Source: VYFG01 sp965204165
Lineage (GTDB): Bacteria; Pseudomonadota; Gammaproteobacteria; Arenicellales; Poriferihabitantaceae
DNA: 64,000 nucleotides
Direction: 5' to 3'
Assembly: GCA_965204165.1 (NCBI GenBank)
Contig: OZ241969.1
Location: 62,001 to 126,000 of the forward strand
Shown here: piece after piece, positions 27,848 to 35,755 of the stretch
Layout: each line of letters starts with the position of its first letter
Position numbering within the stretch: the stretch's first letter is position 1
Program-made: the position numbers and the translations under genes
Notes under the pieces: model-generated
Database searches by the model: none
What the model was told of the DNA's origin: nothing
Seen by the model: only the letters and a program-made list of their open reading frames with translations

Positions 27848-27860
27848 AACCGGGGGCCGA
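27832..27860 (+). promoter_or_regulatory. Candidate -1 frameshift site with following hairpin
   Basis: In the zero frame the codons are CAA AAA AAG, giving the heptamer A AAA AAG (27832-27838), the most efficient bacterial -1 slippery site. A hairpin TCGGCC (27839-27844) with GGCCGA (27855-27860) follows almost immediately. Slippage joins both transposase frames in register. Spacing to the hairpin is shorter than usual, so a simple indel remains possible. Confidence 0.5.
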
Positions 27861-28572
27861 TGACGAAACCAAACGCACCAACGAGATCGGCATCGTCATC
27901 CCGCTGCTCGACACCCTCTCCGACATCGAAGGATGCACCATCACCACCGATGCCATGCTCACCCAACGCAAGCTCGCCGACTATCTCCACGGACGCCGCG
28001 CCCACTACCTCTTCACCGTCAAGGGCAACCAGAAAAACCTGCTCGCCGATATCCGACTGCTCCTCGACCGCCACATCCAGCGCCGTCCGCCGGACTTCAC
28101 CGACCAGGCCCCCAAACCCGTCCATGGCCGCCGGGAGCGCCGTTCCGTCTGGGTCTCGGACAAGCTCAACCACTACCTCCAGTTCCCCAACGTCGGACAG
28201 GTCTTCGCCGTGATGCGTGAAACCACCGAAACCGCAACCGGCAGGAAACGCCGTGAGATCGCCTACGGAATCACCAGCCTGACCCCAAATGACGCCTCCC
28301 CCGAGCGAATCCTCTCCCTCAACCGCGGGCACTGGTCCGTCGAGGCCATGCATCATGTCCTCGACTGGACCTTCGACGAGGACCGCAGCCGAATCCGGGC
28401 CGGACACGGTCCCCAGAACATGTCCCGCCTCAGGCGATTCGCCATCGGCATCATACAGAGCCGGGGCCTCGCCGTCGCCGAAACCATGCGCCACCTCGCC
28501 AGGAATCCCCGACGCATGCTCGACTTCCTCAAGATGACCGACAACGCCAGGCCATACCCGGCTACCGGCTGA
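27838..28572 (+). CDS. ISAs1 transposase C-terminal part (-1 frame)
   Basis: This frame continues the transposase directly: KKVGLKPGADDETKRTNEIG, then TTDAMLTQRKLADYLHGRRAHYLFTVKGNQ (second Asp region) and RGHWSVEAMHHVLDWTFDEDRSRIR (catalytic Glu region), to a stop at 28572. There is no usable start for an independent active enzyme, so it is expressed only if ribosomes slip by -1 at the A-run or if the A-run is a recent indel. The element's ends were not found. Confidence 0.75.
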   Translation, partial: VGLKPGADDETKRTNEIGIVIPLLDTLSDIEGCTITTDAMLTQRKLADYLHGRRAHYLFTVKGNQKNLLADIRLLLDRHIQRRPPDFTDQAPKPVHGRRERRSVWVSDKLNHYLQFPNVGQVFAVMRETTETATGRKRREIAYGITSLTPNDASPERILSLNRGHWSVEAMHHVLDWTFDEDRSRIRAGHGPQNMSRLRRFAIGIIQSRGLAVAETMRHLARNPRRMLDFLKMTDNARPYPATG

Positions 28573-28864
28573 GCATCCCTCCAGGCCCCGAATCCTCAGC
28601 CCCTCAACACACAGGGGCGGGAACAGTCATGCCTCAACGGAACGGAAATCCACCTCCGGGAACATCAACCTGCCCGGTGTAACCACCATGGCGGCCAATT
28701 CAGTCCAAAGTGGCCAAAATAATCCGTGATAAATCCCAAGCACGGCAGTAACGATCTCTTCGGGCGAATCAGAACAAATTTGCCTTGTTCAACTCAGGCG
28801 CCACGCTTGCGCACGATTGTGTTGAATGGCATGATTTCCCGGAATCTCATCCGGAACACGGATA

Positions 28865-30427
28865 ATGACACGCCGCCAGCTCCCGATCGGCATCCAGGAC
28901 TTCAGAACCATTCGGGAACAGGAATTCTACTACGTCGACAAGACTTCTCACATCCAACGGCTCGTGAGCCAGGGACGGTATTATTTCATGTCCCGCCCAA
29001 GAAGGTTTGGAAAGAGCCTTCTGGTGGATACCCTGCTGGAACTGTTCGAGGGCAATGAAGCCCTGTTCCGGGGACTCTACATCCATGACCATTGGGACTG
29101 GTCGGTCAAGCATCCCGTGGTGCGGCTGAGTTTCGGTGGAAAATACAACGAGACCGGCGATCTCGACGATGATATAGGAAACCAGCTGGCGATCATGGAG
29201 CGAAACGCCGGACTTGACCCGGCGCAAGCACCCCGTTCAGCCCCATCACGCCTGCGGGATCTGCTGGACCGTCTGCACCAAACCACCGGACGACAGGCGG
29301 TGGTGCTGGTGGACGAGTACGACAAGCCGATCCTGGATGTCATCGACCGACCCGAAATGGCCACCGCGAACCGGGACTACCTCCGGGGGTTCTACGGCAT
29401 CATCAAGGACAGCGCCCGGGATGTCCGCTTCGTCTTCGTCACCGGGGTCAGCATGTTCTCCCGGGTGAGCCTGTTTTCGGGTCTCAACAATCTCCGGAAC
29501 ATCAGTCTCGATCCCAATTACGCCACCATCTGCGGCTACACCGACAGGGATCTGGACACGGTGTTCGCCCCGGAACTCCCCGGACTCGACCGGGATGAGG
29601 TCCGGGAATGGTACAACGGCTACCACTGGCTCGGCGAAGAGAAGCTCTACAATCCGTTCGATCTCCTGCTGCTGTTCGAGACCCGAAACTTCGAGGCTCA
29701 CTGGTTCGAGACCGGCTCTCCATCTTTCCTGTTCCGGATGATGATGGATCGGGAGGTGAGCCCGATGGGGTTGGAGAAACTGACCACGGACGCATGGCAG
29801 ATTTCCAGCTTCGATGTCGACGATATCGATATCGAGGCACTGCTGTTCCAGACCGGGTACCTGACCATCACGGCAAAGGAACGGGATGGCGTACAGACTT
29901 TCTACACCCTTGACTATCCCAACCTCGAGGTTCGCCAGAGCCTGAACCAGGGGTTGTTGGGTTATCTGGGTCGGCAGGGCAAGGAGGTGTCGGACAGTGG
30001 CAAGGAACTCGGCCGCCTGCTGGTGGACAACGACTTCGAAGGCTTCGCGGACCGCCTGCGGTCATTCTTCGCGGGGATTCCTTACCAGTGGCAGGGCAGC
30101 AACGGTCCCGCCCGCTACGAGGCCTGGTACGCCGGCATGCTGTACGCCTGCTTCCGGACCATCGGTCTGGATCTCCGGGTGGAGGATTCATCGAGCAGGG
30201 GCCGTGCGGACATGGCGGTGCTCCACGGCGGCCAGGTGTTCGTATTCGAGTTCAAGATGGCCGACGGGGAAGACGACCGGGACGCCGCCGCCGGGCAGGC
30301 CATCGAACAGATTCGGGAAAAGGGCTATGCCGATAAATACCGGGACCGGAACGAACCGGTCCATCTGATCGGCGTCGCCTTCGGCAGGGACAGGAGCCCG
30401 GCGGCGGTGAAAGTGGTCCCTGCCTGA
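28865..30427 (+). CDS. AAA-ATPase-like protein with PD-(D/E)XK nuclease domain
   Basis: A 520-residue protein of the PF09820/PF08011 type. The N-terminal half is an ATPase with SRPRRFGKSLL (modified Walker A) and VVLVDEYDKPI (Walker B). The C-terminal 100 residues carry a PD-(D/E)XK-like site: RGRADMAVLHGGQVFVFEFKM with Asp, Glu and Lys in order. Such proteins are common in large, mobile-element-rich genomes; roles in defence or DNA processing are suspected but not established. It stands alone between an ISAs1 element and an IS66 element. Confidence 0.85.
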   Translation: MTRRQLPIGIQDFRTIREQEFYYVDKTSHIQRLVSQGRYYFMSRPRRFGKSLLVDTLLELFEGNEALFRGLYIHDHWDWSVKHPVVRLSFGGKYNETGDLDDDIGNQLAIMERNAGLDPAQAPRSAPSRLRDLLDRLHQTTGRQAVVLVDEYDKPILDVIDRPEMATANRDYLRGFYGIIKDSARDVRFVFVTGVSMFSRVSLFSGLNNLRNISLDPNYATICGYTDRDLDTVFAPELPGLDRDEVREWYNGYHWLGEEKLYNPFDLLLLFETRNFEAHWFETGSPSFLFRMMMDREVSPMGLEKLTTDAWQISSFDVDDIDIEALLFQTGYLTITAKERDGVQTFYTLDYPNLEVRQSLNQGLLGYLGRQGKEVSDSGKELGRLLVDNDFEGFADRLRSFFAGIPYQWQGSNGPARYEAWYAGMLYACFRTIGLDLRVEDSSSRGRADMAVLHGGQVFVFEFKMADGEDDRDAAAGQAIEQIREKGYADKYRDRNEPVHLIGVAFGRDRSPAAVKVVPA

Positions 30428-30756
30428 GTCCTGCTGCCTCGGGGTGGGTCAAGCCGCCGTGGAATCATGGCCGCGGCCACCCGGAAACGGTCATGGCCTG
30501 CCATGGTTGCACCACCCCTGGACACCCCCGTAACCAGGCCCCGGGTTGAATTCCGCAACGCCTGCTACGGTCCTTTGTGATCACCCCCACTATCCGGTTG
30601 AATTCACCAGGTTCACCAATAGTCTCCACGAATTCCGTCAACTCTAGTCTAGTCTTTGACTGGGCGTGAAACCGGGTGATAGAATGCACCGGAAGATTCG
30701 CTGGCATGCTGGAAAGTTCATCGGTAACTACTAGCCCCCTGTGGAGCACCTGAAGG

Positions 30757-32214
30757 TCATTCAGGTGTCTTGAGCATGTGGGCGGCCTTTCCCTTGAGAG
30801 CGATCTCGATGGCGGCAAGAGGATTGTAACCCTGATAGGACATGGACAGCAGATAGCTTGAGACCCGGCACCATGCGACGGCGTATTTGTATGTACGGAA
30901 ACAGCCGGACACTTTCTGCTTGACCTTGGCCATCCGGAGGTTCCTTTCGGACAGGTTGTTGGTGAAGCTGACCGCGGGGTCCCTGGCGAACCGCAGGACT
31001 TCGGTTTCATGCTTTCCCATGGCCTCCCACAGGTTCTCCGCGTCGGATTTCGCGATGCGCCCGCGCTTTTTCCCGCCGGTGCGCACAGGGGTTGCCGGGA
31101 GTTCCTTCTTCCCCTGGGTCAGGATGGTCCGGTAGCGCTTTTGCAGGGCGGCGCATTCTTTTGCGGACAGCACCTTGTCCGGGCTTTCCCTGACCTTGCG
31201 GGCGGCGTCCCGGAGCAGTTTCTTCATCCGCCTCGCCCAGGCCGGATCATGGGCGTCGATGAGGAACTGCAGATCCCGCAGGAGGTGGCCGCCGCACAGG
31301 GCGTGGTCGCAGTGGTCACAGGCAAGATAGCTGGCCCAGCGGTCATGGACCAGGACGCCGCCGTACCGGGGGATGATGCCGATGTCCCGGATCGCCTCGC
31401 CGCCCCGCTTGGGGTGGCAGAACTTCAGGGTGAGGTCTCCGGCGCTGCAGTCGTGCAGCCAGTGGTTCTTGCGGTCGATGCGGATCGAGGTCTCGTCCAC
31501 ATGCAGCGCCGGCGCGGCCAGCAGGCACTCGACGGCGGCAGCCTCCCAGTCCGCCAGGGCATCGTGCAGGCGCAGCAGCCAGGCCAGCAGGGTCGCCTCG
31601 GCAATGGCCCGTCCCGTCATCGCCTTCATGGTCTGGACCACACGCTTCAGCGGCACCATCTGCGCCACCATCAGGTGGGCGGCGAACGCGATGATGCCGT
31701 GTCCGTACTGCAGCGGACCCGGCAGGCCGTCCGGAAAGGCGCCCCGGTTCTCGGCATGGCAGCGCGGACAGGTCTTGATCTCGGCATCCACGTGGTATTC
31801 CCGGGTCTCGAACACGATGTCCACCAGGGTGCGACGCTCATGGCCCTCGCACCGTACCCGCACCAGGTTCCTGCCGCAGGCCGAACATTCCGTCACCGGG
31901 GATACCCCGGTTTCACTCACCAGACGGGTATGGCCCGTTTCCCAGTGCGGCTGCTCCGGTCCCCTGCCACGGCTCCCGGGGCGTGCCGCGGTCTCATCCT
32001 TCCCCTCACGGGACGGCGGCAGGCTCGCGTTCACCGGCGTCTTGCGGGTGGTCTTTTCCATGAACACCGCCATCATCAACTCCATCAGCATCAACAGGGC
32101 GTTGAACAGCACCTCGCATTCCGCGCTGACCTTGCCCTCCCTGCACAGTGACCGGAAACTCTCCCGGTGCGCATCGAACTCCTCGCGCAGCGCAACCCGG
32201 TTCACCGTCCCCAT
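30757..32214 (-). CDS. tnpC: IS66 family transposase TnpC
   Basis: A 485-residue IS66 transposase. Order of domains: N-terminal helical region with a coiled start, a zinc-binding part with CSACGRN and CPRCHAEN, then the DDE core (HVDETSIRID, HDRWASYLA, NNLSERNLR). The gene starts 4 bases after the methylase stop, with a strong GGAGGAG 8 bases before the ATG inside the methylase end, so the two are one operon. Its protein is identical to that of copy C and to the visible part of copy A. Confidence 0.95.
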   Translation of the reverse strand: MGTVNRVALREEFDAHRESFRSLCREGKVSAECEVLFNALLMLMELMMAVFMEKTTRKTPVNASLPPSREGKDETAARPGSRGRGPEQPHWETGHTRLVSETGVSPVTECSACGRNLVRVRCEGHERRTLVDIVFETREYHVDAEIKTCPRCHAENRGAFPDGLPGPLQYGHGIIAFAAHLMVAQMVPLKRVVQTMKAMTGRAIAEATLLAWLLRLHDALADWEAAAVECLLAAPALHVDETSIRIDRKNHWLHDCSAGDLTLKFCHPKRGGEAIRDIGIIPRYGGVLVHDRWASYLACDHCDHALCGGHLLRDLQFLIDAHDPAWARRMKKLLRDAARKVRESPDKVLSAKECAALQKRYRTILTQGKKELPATPVRTGGKKRGRIAKSDAENLWEAMGKHETEVLRFARDPAVSFTNNLSERNLRMAKVKQKVSGCFRTYKYAVAWCRVSSYLLSMSYQGYNPLAAIEIALKGKAAHMLKTPE

Positions 32215-32218
32215 GGAT

Positions 32219-32908
32219 TCACTCCTCCCTCGCCTCCACGGCCTCCTCCGCCTCCACCGCCATCATCGCCGACAGCACCGCCAGGCGTTCCCCATGCGGC
32301 ATCCCCCGGTAGCGCCGGCCCCAACTCTGGGCCTTGCGCTTCACCGCCTGGCGATGGGTGAAGTTCCGGCCCGCATAACGCGGCCAGTGAACCCGGTCCG
32401 GCGTGAAGTTGAACCACACCTTCTCCGTCACCACACCCGCCTGGTTCATCACCTGAAGCGACACGCTGCCCCAATCCCCCAGCCAGTCGTCGTACATCCG
32501 CGAAGGATACCCCGAGATCATCACCGAGCAGGGAAGGCCGCGGATCAGCGCCAGCAAGCCCTCGTGGTCGCTGTTCCTGTAGTCGTGCCGGTAGCGGCGG
32601 CCCGACTTGCGCGTACTTTGCAGATACGGCGGGTCGCAGTAGACCAGTTCCGTGCCGTCAAACGGAAACGTCCGGAGATACCGGTGACAGCAGCCATGCA
32701 CCAGTTCCACCGGATAGTCGCACTGGAATCCTTCCAGCGCCCTGGCGTTGCAGTCTATGCCGATGTTCCGCAGGGCCCCCGGCTTGCGCTTCATGATCGC
32801 CCCACCGCCAAGGTGGGTTTCGATATACACCGAGTGCGGCGGCATCAGGGCGATCAGAGGCTGGCACAGCCCCGAAGCTCCCTTGGAGCCGAAATAGCGG
32901 TTCCCCAT
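32219..32908 (-). CDS. D12-class DNA N6-adenine methyltransferase carried by the IS
   Basis: A 229-residue Dam-like enzyme. It opens with YFGSKGASGL (residues 5-14), has the SAM-binding THLGGGAI (31-38) and GIDCN (50-54), and has the catalytic DPPY at 92-95 preceded by LVYC. It should transfer a methyl group from SAM to adenine; the target sequence cannot be read from the protein. It is shorter than typical Dam (about 270), with a reduced recognition region. Being first in the IS operon, it is made whenever the transposase is made and could mark the element's own DNA. Confidence 0.85.
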   Translation of the reverse strand: MGNRYFGSKGASGLCQPLIALMPPHSVYIETHLGGGAIMKRKPGALRNIGIDCNARALEGFQCDYPVELVHGCCHRYLRTFPFDGTELVYCDPPYLQSTRKSGRRYRHDYRNSDHEGLLALIRGLPCSVMISGYPSRMYDDWLGDWGSVSLQVMNQAGVVTEKVWFNFTPDRVHWPRYAGRNFTHRQAVKRKAQSWGRRYRGMPHGERLAVLSAMMAVEAEEAVEAREE

Positions 32909-32943
32909 CTGTGTGCGGGTTCGTCTCGTGGTCCGAAACCCGA

Positions 32944-32972
32944 ACGATAGGGAAAATATTCTATACTGTCAA
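32944..32972 (-). promoter_or_regulatory. Sigma70 promoter of the IS66 methylase-transposase operon, copy B
   Basis: On the reverse strand TTGACA (32967-32972), a 17-base spacer, then TATCGT (32944-32949). It lies inside the element's right end, about 36 bases before the methylase ATG. The -35 box is consensus and the spacing optimal. Confidence 0.75.
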
Positions 32973-33037
32973 CCTACAGATGGGATATGGGGCAAATAAG
33001 GGGTGAGTAGTTACGTTCATCGATCCATACCGTTCGT

Positions 33038-34174
33038 ATGTCTGAACCTGCCGAATACACGTTCGAGGACGATCCTGAACTGGCTTCCACCCTGCCCGGT
33101 TTCACGTACTGGGACCGGGACTGGTTCGAGCGGGAGAAACTGCGGATCTTCCGCCGGAGCTGGCGCTGTGTGGGCCACGTGTCGGACATCCCCGATGCCG
33201 GGGACTACCTGGCCCACCGGCTCGTGGACCAGCCCGTCGTGGTGCTGAGGGCGCCGGGCGGGGACCTCCGGGCATTCCACAACGTCTGCAAGCACCGAGC
33301 CCACATACTCTTCGGGGAAGAACGGGGGCACCTCGGCGCCCCCCTCATCACCTGCCCCTACCATGCCTGGGCCTACGACATGGACGGCCAGCTGCGCGCG
33401 GCGCCCCACTGCGAGCACATCCGGGGATTCTCCAAGTCCGAGATCAGGCTTGACCCGGTGCAGGTGGAGGTGATCGCCGGATTCATCTACATCAATCTCA
33501 ACCCCGACGCCCCGCCCCTGCTGCCGGAGATCGCCCCCGCCATGGACCGCTTCCAGGAACTGTGCGGCAACCTGGCCGGACTTCGCCGGGCCGCGTCGGT
33601 CACCTTCGATGTGGCCGCCAACTGGAAGAACGTCGGCGACAACCTGCTCGAATGCTACCACTGCCACCCCGCCCACAAGGCCTTCGTGGACCTCGTGGAC
33701 ATGGACACCTACCGCGTGGAGACGGAGCCCCTGTGGTCCTGGCAGGGCGGCGTCTGCCGGCCCAGGAACCTGGCGTACCGGATTCCCGACGGCCTGGACG
33801 ATGCGGAGCGGGAGTTCGTGACCCTGTACATCTGGCCGGACATGGCGTTCACGCGGTTCGCCGGAAGCGGCGCGATGGCGACGTTCGTCTTCGAGGCCAT
33901 CGCGCCCGAAAAGACGCGCACGGTATTCACCGTGTACACGCCGAGCGGCGAGCTGGACCCCGTCTCCTCGGACATCTACCGCTACTTCTGTGACGTGCTG
34001 GGCCCGGAGGACGTCGGCCTGGTCGAATCCGTCCAGCAGGGCCTGCATTCCGTTTCCTATGACCGCGGGAGATTCTTTGTCGATGAGGATCGCAGCTGGT
34101 ATTCGGAGCACGCTGTGCATCACTTCCATGCCCTGGTGGACAGGCACATGCGCCGCCCCTCCGGGAACCCCTGA
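33038..34174 (+). CDS. Rieske non-haem iron oxygenase, alpha subunit
   Basis: A 378-residue ring-hydroxylase-type protein. The Rieske [2Fe-2S] ligands are C84-x-H86 (CKHRAH) and C106-x2-H109 (CPYHAW). The mononuclear iron site follows in NWKNVGDNLLECYHCHPAH. Size and the ECYHC spacing suit the GbcA/CntA/choline-monooxygenase-like group that attacks quaternary amines, but aromatic substrates cannot be excluded. The IS66 copy B inserted so that only 23 bases (33015-33037) of the original upstream sequence remain. No reductase partner is adjacent. No good ribosome site is visible before the ATG. Confidence 0.87.
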   Translation: MSEPAEYTFEDDPELASTLPGFTYWDRDWFEREKLRIFRRSWRCVGHVSDIPDAGDYLAHRLVDQPVVVLRAPGGDLRAFHNVCKHRAHILFGEERGHLGAPLITCPYHAWAYDMDGQLRAAPHCEHIRGFSKSEIRLDPVQVEVIAGFIYINLNPDAPPLLPEIAPAMDRFQELCGNLAGLRRAASVTFDVAANWKNVGDNLLECYHCHPAHKAFVDLVDMDTYRVETEPLWSWQGGVCRPRNLAYRIPDGLDDAEREFVTLYIWPDMAFTRFAGSGAMATFVFEAIAPEKTRTVFTVYTPSGELDPVSSDIYRYFCDVLGPEDVGLVESVQQGLHSVSYDRGRFFVDEDRSWYSEHAVHHFHALVDRHMRRPSGNP

Positions 34175-34260
34175 AAGCCGCGGTCCCCCGACAGCCCTGC
34201 CATCACGCCGGGCTCCCCATAAGGGCACCTATGGACGGGACTGGTAAATTCGTTGCAGAG

Positions 34261-34286
34261 TCCGAGTAGGAGGGGGTGTTACCACC
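34261..34286 (-). other. Remnant of a group II intron 3' end
   Basis: tccgagtaggagggggtgtt and the bases after it match the 3' end (domain VI region, 49692-49716) of the group II intron in this window at about 23 of 25 positions. Nothing else of the intron remains; sequence to the right belongs to the broken IS4 element. Confidence 0.5.
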
Positions 34287-34366
34287 AATGGTATTTCCTT
34301 AAGGGACAGTCGCTATTTCCTTAAGGGGCGTGGGGGGGGGTGTGCGGATGGTCCGTGTTTTCCCGT

Positions 34367-35683
34367 TCAGCTTGCCAGACTACGCCTGCGGATCCACTTG
34401 TTGAGCGGTTTCATGGATTTCCGCGGATAGGACCGTCCCGGGCGAAGCCGGCTGCGGACCTTGATCATTCCCTCCGCCATGCGGGTCACGATCCCGGCGA
34501 TGGCCTCGGCGTGGGCGAAGATCATTTCCTCGAGGTTGGCGGCGACGATGGCGATGGCGTTCCGGAAGTTCACGGTCTGGCGTTCGCGGTCCTTCTCCTG
34601 GATTTCGGCGAGCAGGGCATCTCCGGGTCCGGAGAGCAGCCGCGTCATGGCGATGAGGTTGAAGTGGGCGTAGAGTTCCTGCCGGATCCCGCGCTCGGTC
34701 CGGCCGTGGAATTCGTCCACCACGATGGCCTGCTTGGAGACCTTGAACAATTCCTCGATGGACCAGCGGCGGTGGTGGAAGTCGGCGAGATCGTCCGCGG
34801 AGATGCGGTCTGCATCGAGCAGGGTGGTGGCGAGATGACAGGTGCCGCTGTTCGTCGTGAAGCGGACCAGCCGCATGTTGACCGGATCGAACCGCTCGTC
34901 CGGCCAGCGTCCGGTGAGCTTGCGTCGTGTATGCGGTCCCGGGGCGGCGGCGACGACGGTTTCGTCGCTGTTGCCGTCGATGAATGCCTTGAAGGCGTCT
35001 GCGCTGTTGCCCTGGAGCCGGAACACCGGGTGGGCGCCGGTTGGCAGGATCGCATGCAGGAGTTCGAACGAGAAGTACCCCCGGTCGAATACGACGACAT
35101 CGCCCGCTTCCAGGGCATGCAGGTGGCCCATTGCGGCGGTTCGTTCGCAGACATGTGCGGACAGGGAGAAGTCGACCGGCACCCTGTCGTCGAGCCGGTA
35201 CAGGCAGGACACGAGGCCCTGTGGATAGTGGGCGCCCTTGTTCCGGATTTTGTAGCCGGCCTCCACCAGCTTGCGGGCAGGTGCATCCTGGTGCCGTCGA
35301 TGGCGAACAGGCGGTATCCCCGCCAGCGTGGGCCGTCGCCGCCGTGGCGGAGGATCTCGCGGTGCAGGTCCAGGAACAGGCCCTCGTGCACCCGCTGGCG
35401 GGCCTTGCAGATCGACGAGGCCGCCACCGGCTCCGACTGCGGCAGGGCGATGCCGAGCTTGCGGCACTGCTCCCAGAGTTCGGCCACCACGGTGGCATAG
35501 CCCTTCTCCCCCCGGGACAGGATCAGCCGGAACACGAACAGCATCACGTACACGCGTCCACAGTCCACAACACGGGCTGGCTCCGGCGCACGGCTGTCGC
35601 CGGACGATGGAGTGCGCCAAGACCACACCCCTGACCGGAAGAGGGTCCGGTTCGCCCGGAACCGGAAAAGCCCGTTTCCGCAC
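34367..35683 (-). pseudogene. IS4 family transposase, frameshifted
   Basis: The N-terminal part reads in one frame (LFVFRLILSRGEKGYATVVAELW, then FAIDGTRMHLPA with the first catalytic Asp). From about 35280 the protein continues in another frame (RKLVEAGYKIRNKGAHYPQG, VVVFDRGYFSFELLH, HHRRWSIEELFKVSKQ with the catalytic Glu). One small indel near 35280 therefore splits the gene. All three DDE motifs survive. A duplicated 14-base motif TATTTCCTTAAGGG at 34292-34305 and 34314-34327 lies near its left edge. Confidence 0.82.
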
Positions 35684-35755
35684 ACGCCCCGTATTTCGGC
35701 ATCACCGGGTACTGCCGCGGCAGGACCGGTTGCCGTTGTTGACGGCCAGGGGCGG

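Larger units (their letters stand above)
30724..33014 (-). mobile_element. IS66-type element with adenine methylase, copy B (2291 bp)
   Basis: Ends are GTAACTACTAGCCCC on the left and the inverted GTAACTACTCACCCC on the right (first nine bases identical). The 8-base target duplication gttcatcg lies at 30716-30723 and 33015-33022. The element carries a D12-class DNA adenine methylase gene followed by tnpC. The tnpA and tnpB genes of classic IS66 members are absent. It has the same length as copy C and encodes identical proteins. Confidence 0.96.
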
